Source: Acidobacteriaceae bacterium
GTDB lineage: Bacteria > Acidobacteriota > Terriglobia > Terriglobales > Acidobacteriaceae
Reading direction: 5' to 3'
Length of the DNA stretch: 8,226 bases
Assembly (NCBI GenBank): GCA_003165855.1
Contig: PMXH01000378.1
Span: 1-8,226, forward strand
The number at the start of each line of letters is the position of its first letter. Position 1 is the stretch's first letter. Below, piece by piece: positions 1 to 5,944 of the stretch. The notes under the pieces were generated by a model. That model saw only the letters and a list, made by a program, of their open reading frames with translations, did not search any database and was not told the origin of the DNA. A program made the position numbers and the translations under genes.

Positions 1-1197
1 TACCGTCTGGAAGAAGAAAAGATGGCGGTGATCGTCCAGCAACTTGTAGGCACCGTGCACGGACAACGCTTCTATCCCGATTTCTCGGGCGTGGTGCGGT
101 CGCACAATTTCTATCCCGTAGCTCCGATGACCTTCGCCGACGGAATTGCCGCGGTCGCCTTAGGACTTGGCCGCGCCGTGGTCGATGGCGGAAAGTGTTT
201 GACCTTCTGCCCGCGCTATCCCCAGAGTCTGGTGCAATTCTCCTCGGTGGAAGACATTCTCGCGAACTCGCAGACCGAGTTCTGGGCGCTCGATCTAGAC
301 GGCATTCCCCAAGGCCGCCCCGGACATCTGCACGAGTTGCGCTTCGGCCTGGATGCGGCCGAGGCCGACGGCACTCTGCCCGCCGTCGGCTCCACGTATT
401 CCGAAGATAACGAGGCGATCTACGACGGCGTGAGCCGGCCCGGAATCCGCATCGTCAGCTTTGCGCCCATACTCAAACACGGATTCTTCCCCCTGCCAAC
501 GATTCTCCAAACTCTGATAAAAGCCGGGGAGGACGCGCTCGGAGTTCCTGTCGAAATCGAGTTCGCCGTTCGCCTGCCGCGTCAACCCGGCGAAGCGGCG
601 GAGTTTGGCTTCCTGCAAATCCGCCCGCTCACCCTTTCCCGCGATCACCAGGACTTGTCGGTCGGCAATATCGACCCGCAACAGTTGCTTTGCCAGAGCA
701 GCAAGGTTCTGGGCAACGGACGCATCGAAAACCTGCACGACGTTGTCGTGGTCGATTCCCAGCGCTTCGAGCGCGGGCGCAGCCAGGAAGTGGCCAAAGC
801 CGTGGCCCATTTTAACGGCCTGCTCAGCGCCGAGAACCGGCCGTATCTGCTAATCGGCGTCGGCCGCTGGGGATCGAACGATCCCTGGCTGGGAATTCCC
901 GTCGAGTGGGACGAAATCTCCGGCGCCCGCGTCATTGTCGAAGCCGGCTTCCGCGATTTTCGTGTCACCCCTTCGCAGGGCAGTCATTTCTTTCAGAACC
1001 TCACCGCATTCCAGATCGGTTACTTCACGGTGAATCCCGATGCCGGCGAAGGCTCGGTGGACTGGGAATGGCTAAACCAGCAGCCTTCCGTGGACGAAGA
1101 CGGATGCGTCCGCCACTTGCACTTCGATGCCCCGATACGAGTGATCATGAACAGCAGAAAAAGTCAGGGCATCATCTTCAAGCCGGAAGCGGCCTAA
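1..1197 (+). CDS. PEP synthase/PPDK-N-like protein, C-terminal part (5' end outside window)
   Basis: The frame is open from base 1 and ends in TAA at 1195-1197, so 398 codons of a larger protein are visible; the ATG at 22 is internal. The first residues (LEEEKMAVIVQQLVG) match the core of the pyruvate phosphate dikinase ATP/PEP-binding domain, followed by FSGVVRSHNFYP and a VEIEFAV...FLQIRPL stretch, the usual end of that nucleotide-binding fold. About 190 further residues follow (LLIGVGRWGSNDPWLGIPV, SQGSHFFQNLTAFQIGYFTV). No phosphohistidine swivelling domain or PEP-binding barrel follows, unlike true PpsA or PPDK. From memory this matches large 'PEP/pyruvate-binding domain' proteins of acidobacteria and Bacteroidetes, whose substrate is unknown. 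It is probably a cytoplasmic phosphotransfer enzyme or regulator, but catalysis cannot be judged without the N-terminus. Its stop overlaps the stop of the convergent gene on the other strand. Confidence 0.82.
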   Translation, partial: YRLEEEKMAVIVQQLVGTVHGQRFYPDFSGVVRSHNFYPVAPMTFADGIAAVALGLGRAVVDGGKCLTFCPRYPQSLVQFSSVEDILANSQTEFWALDLDGIPQGRPGHLHELRFGLDAAEADGTLPAVGSTYSEDNEAIYDGVSRPGIRIVSFAPILKHGFFPLPTILQTLIKAGEDALGVPVEIEFAVRLPRQPGEAAEFGFLQIRPLTLSRDHQDLSVGNIDPQQLLCQSSKVLGNGRIENLHDVVVVDSQRFERGRSQEVAKAVAHFNGLLSAENRPYLLIGVGRWGSNDPWLGIPVEWDEISGARVIVEAGFRDFRVTPSQGSHFFQNLTAFQIGYFTVNPDAGEGSVDWEWLNQQPSVDEDGCVRHLHFDAPIRVIMNSRKSQGIIFKPEAA

Positions 1198-2183
1198 GGA
1201 GTGGAACCGCCCGCCTGGGCCTCGTTGTGCTTGTGGTTCATCTTGCGATGAATGTCGGGCCAGAATTCCTTGATCACGATCGTGATCGTGTCGTACCCCA
1301 CCTGCGAGCCCCACACGCTAAGCGTGTTCGACAGAGTACGATCGGAGGCATTATGAACATAAATCAACATGTTCGTAGTCGGGTCGTAACGAGTCGTGAT
1401 GAAGGCTCGGGGATGGTAGGTGTTGGTGGAGATTGCGGCCGACAAGGCGCTGCCAATGATTTCAGAATAGTTGAACTGCGAACGGCCGGAATCGGTGCGG
1501 GTGATGAGGATTCGACTGACCGCATAACCAGCCCGGTGCGCGAACCCACCTTCGCTGGTTTGGAAAAATCGGGGATCCTGATGCAGAAGCGATGGAAAAA
1601 CCGCAGCCACCATGAAGTTTTCGATGGTTCCATCCGCAAAGGCGGAGGCATAGCGTTTCCCATAGCCTTCCCAGCCTTGGCCATAGCCGGGTTCACTGTT
1701 CTCCGCCTGGCTGATGCCCGCCAGAACTCCATACCAGGGAAACTCGATCTTATCGAAGGTGCCTCGAGCCACAACTTTGAATTTCTGGCCCGTCGTGAGC
1801 GGCGCCACTTTGCCGGCATTCTCCAGGGTCAGGAAATTCGGCAGCGCAAGGAAGAGCCTGTCGTTCGACGTTCCGGATGATGTTCCGGACGATGTCCCCG
1901 TTTTCGCTTGGCCGCTCGTGCTTTGCCCTTTCTTGTCCTGGTCTGAAGAAGCTTGGTCTGAAGAAGAATGATCTGAAGAAGAATGATCTGCAGGAGCCTG
2001 ACCCGGCGCGCTCTGCGCCTTCGGATCGGAAGCGGTCTGCTGCCCCGCCGTGCCGGCAGGATTGGCTTGGGTTTGCGCGCTCGTTGCATCCGGCGTCGGC
2101 GTTTGCTGGGCGGCCGCAATCGTCGAAAGGGAACTGGCAAGTACAAAGCCAACAAGTAATCTGGGGGCGGACTTCATCGACAA
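1194..2183 (-). CDS. Secreted acidobacterial hypothetical protein with low-complexity linker
   Basis: This encodes 329 aa. Residues 1-25 look like a signal peptide: a basic start (MSMKSAPR), a hydrophobic core (LLVGFVLASSLSTIAAA) and likely cleavage before QQ at 26-27. Residues 26-107 are a disordered Gln/Ser/Ala/Asp linker with 5-residue repeats (DHSSS, DHSSS, DQASS, DQDKK) and GTSS repeats. From about residue 108 a compact domain follows, with PWYGVLAGISQAENSEPGYG, GYGKRYASAFADG and FPSLLHQDPRFF. I recall similar sequences as unnamed acidobacterial proteins and assign no function; export to periplasm or outer membrane is inferred from the signal peptide. The start is uncertain. TTG at 2183 lies 6 nt after AAGGAG (2190-2195 in plus coordinates), while the ATG two codons later (2175-2177) is 12 nt away. 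The TTG has the better spacing, and both keep the signal peptide. Confidence 0.85.
   Translation of the reverse strand: MSMKSAPRLLVGFVLASSLSTIAAAQQTPTPDATSAQTQANPAGTAGQQTASDPKAQSAPGQAPADHSSSDHSSSDQASSDQDKKGQSTSGQAKTGTSSGTSSGTSNDRLFLALPNFLTLENAGKVAPLTTGQKFKVVARGTFDKIEFPWYGVLAGISQAENSEPGYGQGWEGYGKRYASAFADGTIENFMVAAVFPSLLHQDPRFFQTSEGGFAHRAGYAVSRILITRTDSGRSQFNYSEIIGSALSAAISTNTYHPRAFITTRYDPTTNMLIYVHNASDRTLSNTLSVWGSQVGYDTITIVIKEFWPDIHRKMNHKHNEAQAGGSTP
1939..1998. repeat. Tandem 15-bp repeat, four units, in the linker of the secreted protein
   Basis: Four in-register 15-bp units lie at 1939-1953, 1954-1968, 1969-1983 and 1984-1998, each a variant of TGGTCTGAAGAAGAA on the plus strand. The first three are nearly identical and the last has diverged. 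They encode 5-residue units of type D-H/Q-x-S-S in the minus-strand gene. A shorter GTSS-encoding 12-bp repeat is next to them at about 1867-1902. The unit length is a multiple of three, so copy number can change without breaking the frame. Confidence 0.85.
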
Positions 2184-2412
2184 GCGTTTCTCCTTAAAGG
2201 AAGCGTCTCCAGCAGCCCAGAGACGATCTTCTCATTCTACCAGCCAGCCTCCCAGTCCCTGGGCTGAGGCCCGCGGTTTTACAATCCTTTACAAGAGGAC
2301 CGTTACTCCTCTGAGTCATACTGAATCAGGTTTAAGCGTGTCGTCCAGCGCAAGCCGATGCCGGGGCAAGTTACTATAGAAGCAGACATCAAACTTCATT
2401 GCGAGGAAACGC
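2184..2412. other. Divergent intergenic region with inverted repeats
   Basis: This 229-bp gap separates the 5' ends of the minus-strand secreted protein and the plus-strand 83-aa gene, so it should carry both promoters. Visible structure: CAGCCCAG (2213-2220) is complementary to CTGGGCTG (2259-2266); CCCAG (2251-2255) pairs with CTGGG (2259-2263); and AGAGGA (2294-2299) is mirrored by TCCTCT (2307-2312) across 7 nt. A weak TACTAT at 2372-2377 could be a -10 element for the rightward gene, but no good -35 accompanies it. I see no coding potential. Confidence 0.5.
2234..2242 (-). promoter_or_regulatory. Candidate extended -10 promoter for the secreted protein
   Basis: On the minus strand this reads TGG-TAGAAT, an extended -10 (TGn) plus a hexamer one mismatch from TATAAT. 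Transcription would begin near 2227, giving a leader of about 44 nt that contains the AAGGAG ribosome site. No convincing -35 lies 17 nt upstream, as is tolerated for extended -10 promoters. Confidence 0.35.
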
Positions 2413-2664
2413 ATGGCAGAACCAACTTACGAAGAACTGAAAGCCAAGTTGTCCCAACTGGAAAAAGAAGTTGAGACTAAGAAGCGCAGCGGCGACCTGA
2501 TTTTCAAGGTCGGCGAAAAAGGCGGCGTCAGCGTCTACGGACTGGGCCGATTCCCGGTCACGCTCTACTACGAGCAGTGGAATCGCCTGCTCGGCGCGGC
2601 CGAGGATATCAAGAAGTTCCTCGAAGAAAATAAGTCGCGGCTGAAACTGAAGGAACAGGGCTGA
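2413..2664 (+). CDS. Small hypothetical protein, 83 aa, coiled-coil N-terminus
   Basis: ATG at 2413 is preceded by GAGGA (2403-2407) with 5 nt spacing, and TGA ends at 2664. Residues 1-25 (EELKAKLSQLEKEVETKK) have the heptad pattern of a short coiled coil. A compact segment follows, GDLIFKVGEKGGVSVYGLGR then FPVTLYYEQWNRLL, and a charged helix ends the protein. No signal peptide, membrane segment or metal-binding cysteines are visible, so a soluble cytoplasmic protein is likely. I recall 'KGGVSVYGLGRFPVTLY'-type sequences in other bacterial hypothetical proteins, which suggests a conserved family, but I know no function. It stands alone, with non-coding DNA on both sides. Good codon use, a Shine-Dalgarno and a folded-looking sequence argue that it is real. 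Confidence 0.8.
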   Translation: MAEPTYEELKAKLSQLEKEVETKKRSGDLIFKVGEKGGVSVYGLGRFPVTLYYEQWNRLLGAAEDIKKFLEENKSRLKLKEQG

Positions 2665-2667
2665 TAG

Positions 2668-2836
2668 CGGACCTCGGGCGCCGGACCTCGGACGTTAGAC
2701 CAAACACCGGCCCTCAGACCTCGGACGTCAGACTAATCCACTTGAGCGCTCTCCGTCGTCGAGGCGTGAAGGCCAACCCCTGAAGTCCGGCTAGTGTCTG
2801 AAATGTGATTTCAGACATTACCGAAGTCCGAGGTCC
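2668..2836. repeat. Direct and inverted GGACCTCGGAC repeats
   Basis: Related copies crowd this non-coding gap. GGACCTCGGG lies at 2669-2678. An 18-bp copy at 2683-2700 (GGACCTCGGACGTTAGAC) recurs at 2716-2733 with two mismatches, a 33-bp period. GTCCGAGGTCC at 2826-2836 is the exact reverse complement of the first 11 bases of the 2683 copy. The arrangement resembles a degenerate palindromic intergenic repeat. I see no ORF here. Confidence 0.7.
2792..2820. repeat. Strong hairpin upstream of the glycosyltransferase gene
   Basis: GTCTGAAAT (2796-2804) is exactly complementary to ATTTCAGAC (2808-2816) across a 3-nt GTG loop. Four more pairs (one G-T wobble) extend the stem outward to 2792/2820, giving about 13 bp. 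No T-run follows on the plus strand, so it is not a standard intrinsic terminator. It may still end or stabilise the upstream 83-aa message. Confidence 0.75.
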
Positions 2837-2861
2837 AAGGTCCGAAGCCCGCTCTTTGCGC

Positions 2862-2867
2862 TATAAT
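2862..2867 (+). promoter_or_regulatory. TATAAT -10 box for the glycosyltransferase gene
   Basis: A perfect TATAAT lies 9 nt before the GTG at 2877. The predicted transcription start is near 2874, almost at the start codon. No recognisable -35 occurs about 17 nt upstream. The same pattern (perfect -10, weak -35, GCG just before) recurs ahead of the aminotransferase. Confidence 0.55.
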
Positions 2868-2876
2868 AAAAAGACT

Positions 2877-3854
2877 GTGCCCAAGTACTCCATCGTCGTC
2901 CCTCTGCACAATGAGCAGGAGAACGTTACTGACCTCTACGACCGCCTGAAAGCGGTGATGGAGACCGCCGGCGAGACTTTCGAAATCGTGCTGGTGGATG
3001 ACGGCTCCAGCGACCACACCTTTGCCATGCTGCGCGAGATCGCAGCCGTCGACAGCCGCGTCACTGTGGTCAAGCTCCGCCGCAACTTCGGCCAAACCGC
3101 CGGACTGGCCGCCGGCTTCGACCATGCCCGCGGCGAGTACATCATCGCCATGGATGGCGATCTGCAACACGATCCCGCCGACATCCCGCTGTTTCTGGAG
3201 AAGATCGCGGCCGGGTACGACATTGTCAGCGGCTGGCGCAAAGTCCGCATCGACAACTTTTGGATGCGCCGCATCCCCTCCCGCGTCGCCAACTGGCTCA
3301 TGGCCAAACTCAGCGGCGTCGACATTCACGACTTCGGCACCACCTTCAAAGCCTATCGCCGCGAGATCCTCGAGCAGGTCCCGCTCTATGGTGAGTTGCA
3401 CAGGTTCATCCCGGCGCTGGCTTCCTGGTATGGCGCTTCCATCTGCGAAGTGCCCATCCGCAATGTGAACCGCGAGCGCGGTACTTCGCACTACGGCATC
3501 ACGCGCACCTTCCGCGTGTTCTTCGATCTCATCACCATTCGCTTCCTGCTTCGCTATCTTTCTCGTCCGCTGCACTTCTTCGGGACCTTCGGCCTCCTCA
3601 GCCTGTTTGGCGGCAGTGCCGTTGTCGCTTGGCTGGGAGTGGAAAAATTCCTGCGCCACGTTCCAGTCATGGCATCGCACGGCCCACTGATGATGCTGGC
3701 GCTCGGCTTGCTTCTCGGCGGATTGAATCTTCTCGCCATCGGCCTGCTCGGCGAAATGCAGGTCCGCCACTATCACGAACCCCGCAACCGCGCTCCCTAC
3801 TCCGTCGACCGCGTCCTCCGTGCGCAGAACGAAGAGCACAGCGTCTCAGAATGA
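2877..3854 (+). CDS. Family 2 glycosyltransferase, membrane-anchored (DPM1/ArnC-like)
   Basis: This 325-aa protein should transfer a sugar from a nucleotide donor to a lipid or glycan acceptor at the inner face of the membrane. The GT-A fold signatures are present: YSIVVPLHNEQENV at residues 4-17, VDDGSSD near 40-46, the metal-binding DGD (93-95) within MDGDLQHDP, and SGWRK after it. HDFGTTFKAYRREIL and NRERGTSHYG are typical of the polyprenyl-phosphate glycosyltransferase branch. Two hydrophobic C-terminal helices (about 232-257 and 270-293) would anchor it. The open frame reaches back to a GTG at 2805, but that codon is in a hairpin loop and upstream of a TATAAT box. GTG 2877 puts the family motif at the N-terminus, so I chose it. 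No Shine-Dalgarno precedes it. The acceptor is unknown; undecaprenyl phosphate is the family-based guess. Confidence 0.88.
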   Translation: MPKYSIVVPLHNEQENVTDLYDRLKAVMETAGETFEIVLVDDGSSDHTFAMLREIAAVDSRVTVVKLRRNFGQTAGLAAGFDHARGEYIIAMDGDLQHDPADIPLFLEKIAAGYDIVSGWRKVRIDNFWMRRIPSRVANWLMAKLSGVDIHDFGTTFKAYRREILEQVPLYGELHRFIPALASWYGASICEVPIRNVNRERGTSHYGITRTFRVFFDLITIRFLLRYLSRPLHFFGTFGLLSLFGGSAVVAWLGVEKFLRHVPVMASHGPLMMLALGLLLGGLNLLAIGLLGEMQVRHYHEPRNRAPYSVDRVLRAQNEEHSVSE

Positions 3855-3857
3855 CGA

Positions 3858-3931
3858 TTGTCATCCTGAGCGGCGCCGTTTTTCAGGCGTAGCGAAGAGC
3901 CTGCCCTGAGCGAAGCCGAAGGGATCTCCCG
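3858..3931. repeat. Acidobacterial-type dispersed repeat (CCTGAGCG...GAAGGGATCTC)
   Basis: The stretch contains GTCATCCTGAGCGGCGCC, then CCCTGAGCGAAGCCGAAGGG (3904-3923) followed by ATCTC. From memory, close variants (CCTGAGCGAAGCGAAGGATCTC) recur between genes across many acidobacterial genomes. CCTGA (3865-3869) and TCAGG (3883-3887) form an inverted pair around the palindrome CGGCGCCG and a T5 run, which could give weak termination just after the glycosyltransferase stop. Confidence 0.5.
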
Positions 3932-4003
3932 CTCAACCGGCCCAGAGCGTGAGCCAAACTGCACCACTACCTCCGATTTCGATTCGTATCCGCGCGATTC
4001 GTA

Positions 4004-4053
4004 TCAGGGTATGGCCTTCAGGCCTACCGTTAAGTCCGCCACCGTAAAGCGCC
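4004..4053. repeat. Back-to-back small hairpins, probable dispersed element
   Basis: The first hairpin spans 4008-4028: GGTA and GGCC, separated by one bulged T, pair with GGCC and TACC around a TTCA loop. The second spans 4035-4047: TAAAG, a CGC loop, CTTTA. I recall 'GGTATGAC...GTCATACC / CTTTAG' strings of this layout between genes in acidobacteria, so a degenerate dispersed element is the best guess. Confidence 0.4.
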
Positions 4054-4296
4054 TTTAGTCGCTGCCGCGCTCCAGCAGTTTTCCACAGAACAATTTTCAC
4101 CCTTGTGACATCCAACCTTCACTTGGCCCCTGCAATTTCCTAATCTGGCAAGGTAAGGCCTGGATGTAAAGCCGCGCGATTCTAGATCAACGCCCGGCCC
4201 CCGCAACCTTCCCATGCGAGCAAGGGACAGGGGGACATCTAAATCAGGGCGTTCCAGATAAGCTACCCTGAATAGCTCAGGGCTGCCGCCCGTTGT

Positions 4297-4312
4297 GGGA
4301 GTGATCACTTCC
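4297..4312. promoter_or_regulatory. Palindrome AGTGATCACT, operator-like
   Basis: A perfect 10-bp palindrome at 4300-4309, extended by G/C pairs with one G-T mismatch to 16 bp (4297-4312). Dimeric regulators bind such sites, but it is about 370 bp from the next promoter and no regulator gene is nearby, so the role is speculative. Confidence 0.25.
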
Positions 4313-4480
4313 AAGCTTAAAACCTGTAAGGCTGAGGAACAGGAAAATCACAAAAGAGATAGAAAGCAAAGAGGATAGAAAGCAGAGGGAGCAAGCTTAA
4401 AGAAGCTTAGCCTCGAACAGACGGCCAATAAAGAAAACCATCTGTACCAGGCGCGCCCCCAAACACGCCGCAAAAGCTGC

Positions 4481-4503
4481 CACTTGAAGAACGCCTTCAA
4501 GTG
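4481..4503. repeat. 9-bp perfect hairpin
   Basis: CACTTGAAG (4481-4489) is exactly complementary to CTTCAAGTG (4495-4503) around a 5-nt loop. No T-tract follows on either strand, so it is not a canonical terminator. Confidence 0.6.
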
Positions 4504-4560
4504 TTGAGGCGGTACCGTGTTCCCCGTTTCTGCTCGCTCCCCGAGGCGCAAGTTCGCAAT

Positions 4561-4590
4561 CCTCTGTGTTCCCCTGTGCCCCCTGTGTTA
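4561..4590. repeat. CTGTG-type triplicated repeat
   Basis: CTGTG recurs at 4564-4568, 4574-4578 and 4583-4587 with C-rich spacers. It resembles the 'CCTCTGTG...CTCTGTG' strings seen, from memory, between genes of many environmental bacteria. Confidence 0.4.
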
Positions 4591-4668
4591 GAGCGTTTTT
4601 CCTCTCCGCTCCTGTTCCCATTCTTCCTGCACAATGACCTCCGCGCCAGCGCACGTTAAACCCCGGCG

Positions 4669-4674
4669 TATAAT
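4669..4674 (+). promoter_or_regulatory. TATAAT -10 box for the aminotransferase gene
   Basis: A perfect TATAAT predicts a start near 4681, a leader of about 31 nt, the ribosome site AAGGAG at 4695-4700 and ATG at 4712. The -35 region is weak. This placement rules against the upstream in-frame ATGs at 4634 and 4673 as translation starts. Confidence 0.6.
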
Positions 4675-4711
4675 GTGCCGTTCGGCTCTACTTCAAGGAG
4701 CGTTCGCCATC

Positions 4712-5902
4712 ATGGCACAAACTACGCAATACGAACTGCAACTGGCCCGCCGCATGTCGCGCCTGGGCACCGAAACTGCTTTCGAAGTTCTGAATAAAGC
4801 CCGCGCCCTCGAGCGTCAAGGCAAGAGCATCATCCACCTCGAGATCGGTGAGCCGGATTTCGATACTCCCGCCAACGTCGTCGAAGCCGCCGTGGACGCG
4901 TTGCACAAAGGCTGGACTCACTATGGTCCTTCCGCCGGCCTGCCCGAACTGCGCCAGACCATCGCCGATTACGTCAGCCGCACTCGCGATGTGAAGGTTA
5001 CCCCCGAGGAGGTAGTAGTCGTACCAGGCGGTAAGCCAATCATTTTCTTCACCATCCTTACATTAATTGATGAAGGAGATGAGGTCATCTACCCCAACCC
5101 CGGCTTCCCCATCTACGAGTCGATGATCCATTACGTCGGTGGCCGTGCCGTGCCCATCCAACTGCGCGAAGAGCGCGATTTCTCCCTCAATGTAGACGAG
5201 CTCGCGGCTCTCATCACCGACCGCACCAAACTCATCATTCTGAATTCCCCGCAGAACCCCACCGGCGGCGTGATGCAGCGAAAAGACGTCGAGCAGGTTG
5301 CCAAAGTCATCGGCGACCGCAACATCCTTGTCTTGTCGGACGAGATCTACAGCCGCCTTCTCTTTGAAGGCGAGCATTTTTCCATCATGTCCGTGCCCGG
5401 CATGCAGGAGCGCACCATTCTCCTCGACGGTTTCTCGAAGACCTATGCCATGACCGGCTGGCGCATGGGTTACGGCGTAATGCGCGCGGATCTGGCAGCC
5501 CACATCACGCGGCTGATGACCAACTCCAATTCGTGCACCGCCAGCTTTACCCAGGTGGCGGGCATTGAAGCTCTGCGCGGCGACCAGAGTTCCGTGGATC
5601 ATATGTGTGCCGAGTTCAAGCGCCGGCGCGACGCCTTCGTCGCCGGCTTGAATAAGATCAAGGGCTTTTCCTGCCGCATGCCCAAGGGCGCGTTCTACGT
5701 TTTCCCCAACATCACCAAGACGGGATGGAAGTCGAAGCCGCTCGCGGATGCTCTGCTGGAACAGGCCGGAGTTGCAGCGCTTTCCGGCACGGCATTCGGC
5801 GGGTTCGGCGAAGGTTACCTGCGCTTCAGCGTGGCCAACTCTCTGGAGAACCTGCAGCAGGCGCTGGATCGCATTGATCAGTGGACCAAACAGAATCTCT
5901 AG
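4712..5902 (+). CDS. PLP-dependent aminotransferase, class I/II (aspartate aminotransferase type)
   Basis: This 396-aa cytoplasmic enzyme should transfer amino groups between an amino acid and a 2-oxoacid. All class I landmarks are present: GEPDFDT (46-52), N182 in SPQNPTGG, D210 and Y213 in LSDEIY, the PLP-binding lysine K243 in GFSKTYAMTGWRMGY, and the carboxylate-binding R371 in YLRFSVA. The length is normal for the family. The opening RMSRLGTETAFEVL fits the archaeal/type Ib-like branch; aspartate, alanine or aromatic specificity cannot be read from sequence. ATG 4712 follows AAGGAG by 11 nt, slightly long, but is favoured because the promoter lies between it and the earlier in-frame ATGs. 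Codons 101-124 are unusually rich in A/T third bases (15 of 24). The AhpD-like gene follows after 42 bp. Confidence 0.93.
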   Translation: MAQTTQYELQLARRMSRLGTETAFEVLNKARALERQGKSIIHLEIGEPDFDTPANVVEAAVDALHKGWTHYGPSAGLPELRQTIADYVSRTRDVKVTPEEVVVVPGGKPIIFFTILTLIDEGDEVIYPNPGFPIYESMIHYVGGRAVPIQLREERDFSLNVDELAALITDRTKLIILNSPQNPTGGVMQRKDVEQVAKVIGDRNILVLSDEIYSRLLFEGEHFSIMSVPGMQERTILLDGFSKTYAMTGWRMGYGVMRADLAAHITRLMTNSNSCTASFTQVAGIEALRGDQSSVDHMCAEFKRRRDAFVAGLNKIKGFSCRMPKGAFYVFPNITKTGWKSKPLADALLEQAGVAALSGTAFGGFGEGYLRFSVANSLENLQQALDRIDQWTKQNL

Positions 5903-5944
5903 CTTGCCTTACGGAATCTTTCCAATGAGTAAGGAGATCTGAAG

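Larger units (their letters stand above)
3855..4668. other. Long non-coding gap made of short repeats and hairpins
   Basis: I find no convincing gene in these ~810 bp. The short reading frames on the minus strand (within 3933-4654) lack ribosome sites, are basic or low-complexity, and overlap one another. Separate elements are listed individually. Other small structures: CGATTCGTATC at 3980-3990 repeated at 3995-4005; GATAGAAAGCA at 4358-4368 repeated at 4374-4384 in a purine-rich tract; CCCTGA (4266-4271) facing TCAGGG (4277-4282); and AAGCTT twice within 4393-4410. A single DnaA-box-like TTTTCCACA near 4079 is isolated. Confidence 0.6.

Noticed and set aside
906..1880. 324-aa plus-strand frame spanning two genes
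   Set aside because: It runs out of frame through the end of the PEP-synthase-like gene and antisense through the secreted-protein gene; its composition is Arg-rich and shows no domain.
2805..2876. N-terminal extension of the glycosyltransferase from GTG 2805
   Set aside because: It lies upstream of the TATAAT box, inside repeat and hairpin DNA, and is not expected in the family.
2811..3839. 342-aa open frame antisense to the glycosyltransferase
   Set aside because: It mirrors the G/C-rich codon pattern of the true gene, has no ribosome site or recognisable domain, and the sense strand carries all GT2 motifs.
4076..4088. DnaA-box-like TTTTCCACA as a replication origin
   Set aside because: A single imperfect box with no cluster, no AT-rich unwinding region and no dnaA/dnaN neighbours.
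4030..4314. 94-aa minus-strand frame in the long gap
   Set aside because: No ribosome site, no recognisable motif, and it covers a repeat hairpin and a palindrome.
4397..4654. 85-aa minus-strand frame in the long gap
   Set aside because: It reads through the CTGTG repeat and a hairpin, has no ribosome site, and resembles translated intergenic repeat.
4634..4711. N-terminal extension of the aminotransferase from ATG 4634
   Set aside because: The TATAAT at 4669-4674 and the AAGGAG at 4695-4700 place translation start at 4712.
5063..5602. 179-aa frame antisense to the aminotransferase
   Set aside because: It lies wholly within a gene with complete catalytic motifs, so it is a shadow frame.
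5925..5942. Five-codon ORF (MSKEI) just before the AhpD-like start
   Set aside because: It has no ribosome site of its own, and its bases form the Shine-Dalgarno of the next gene; probably chance.
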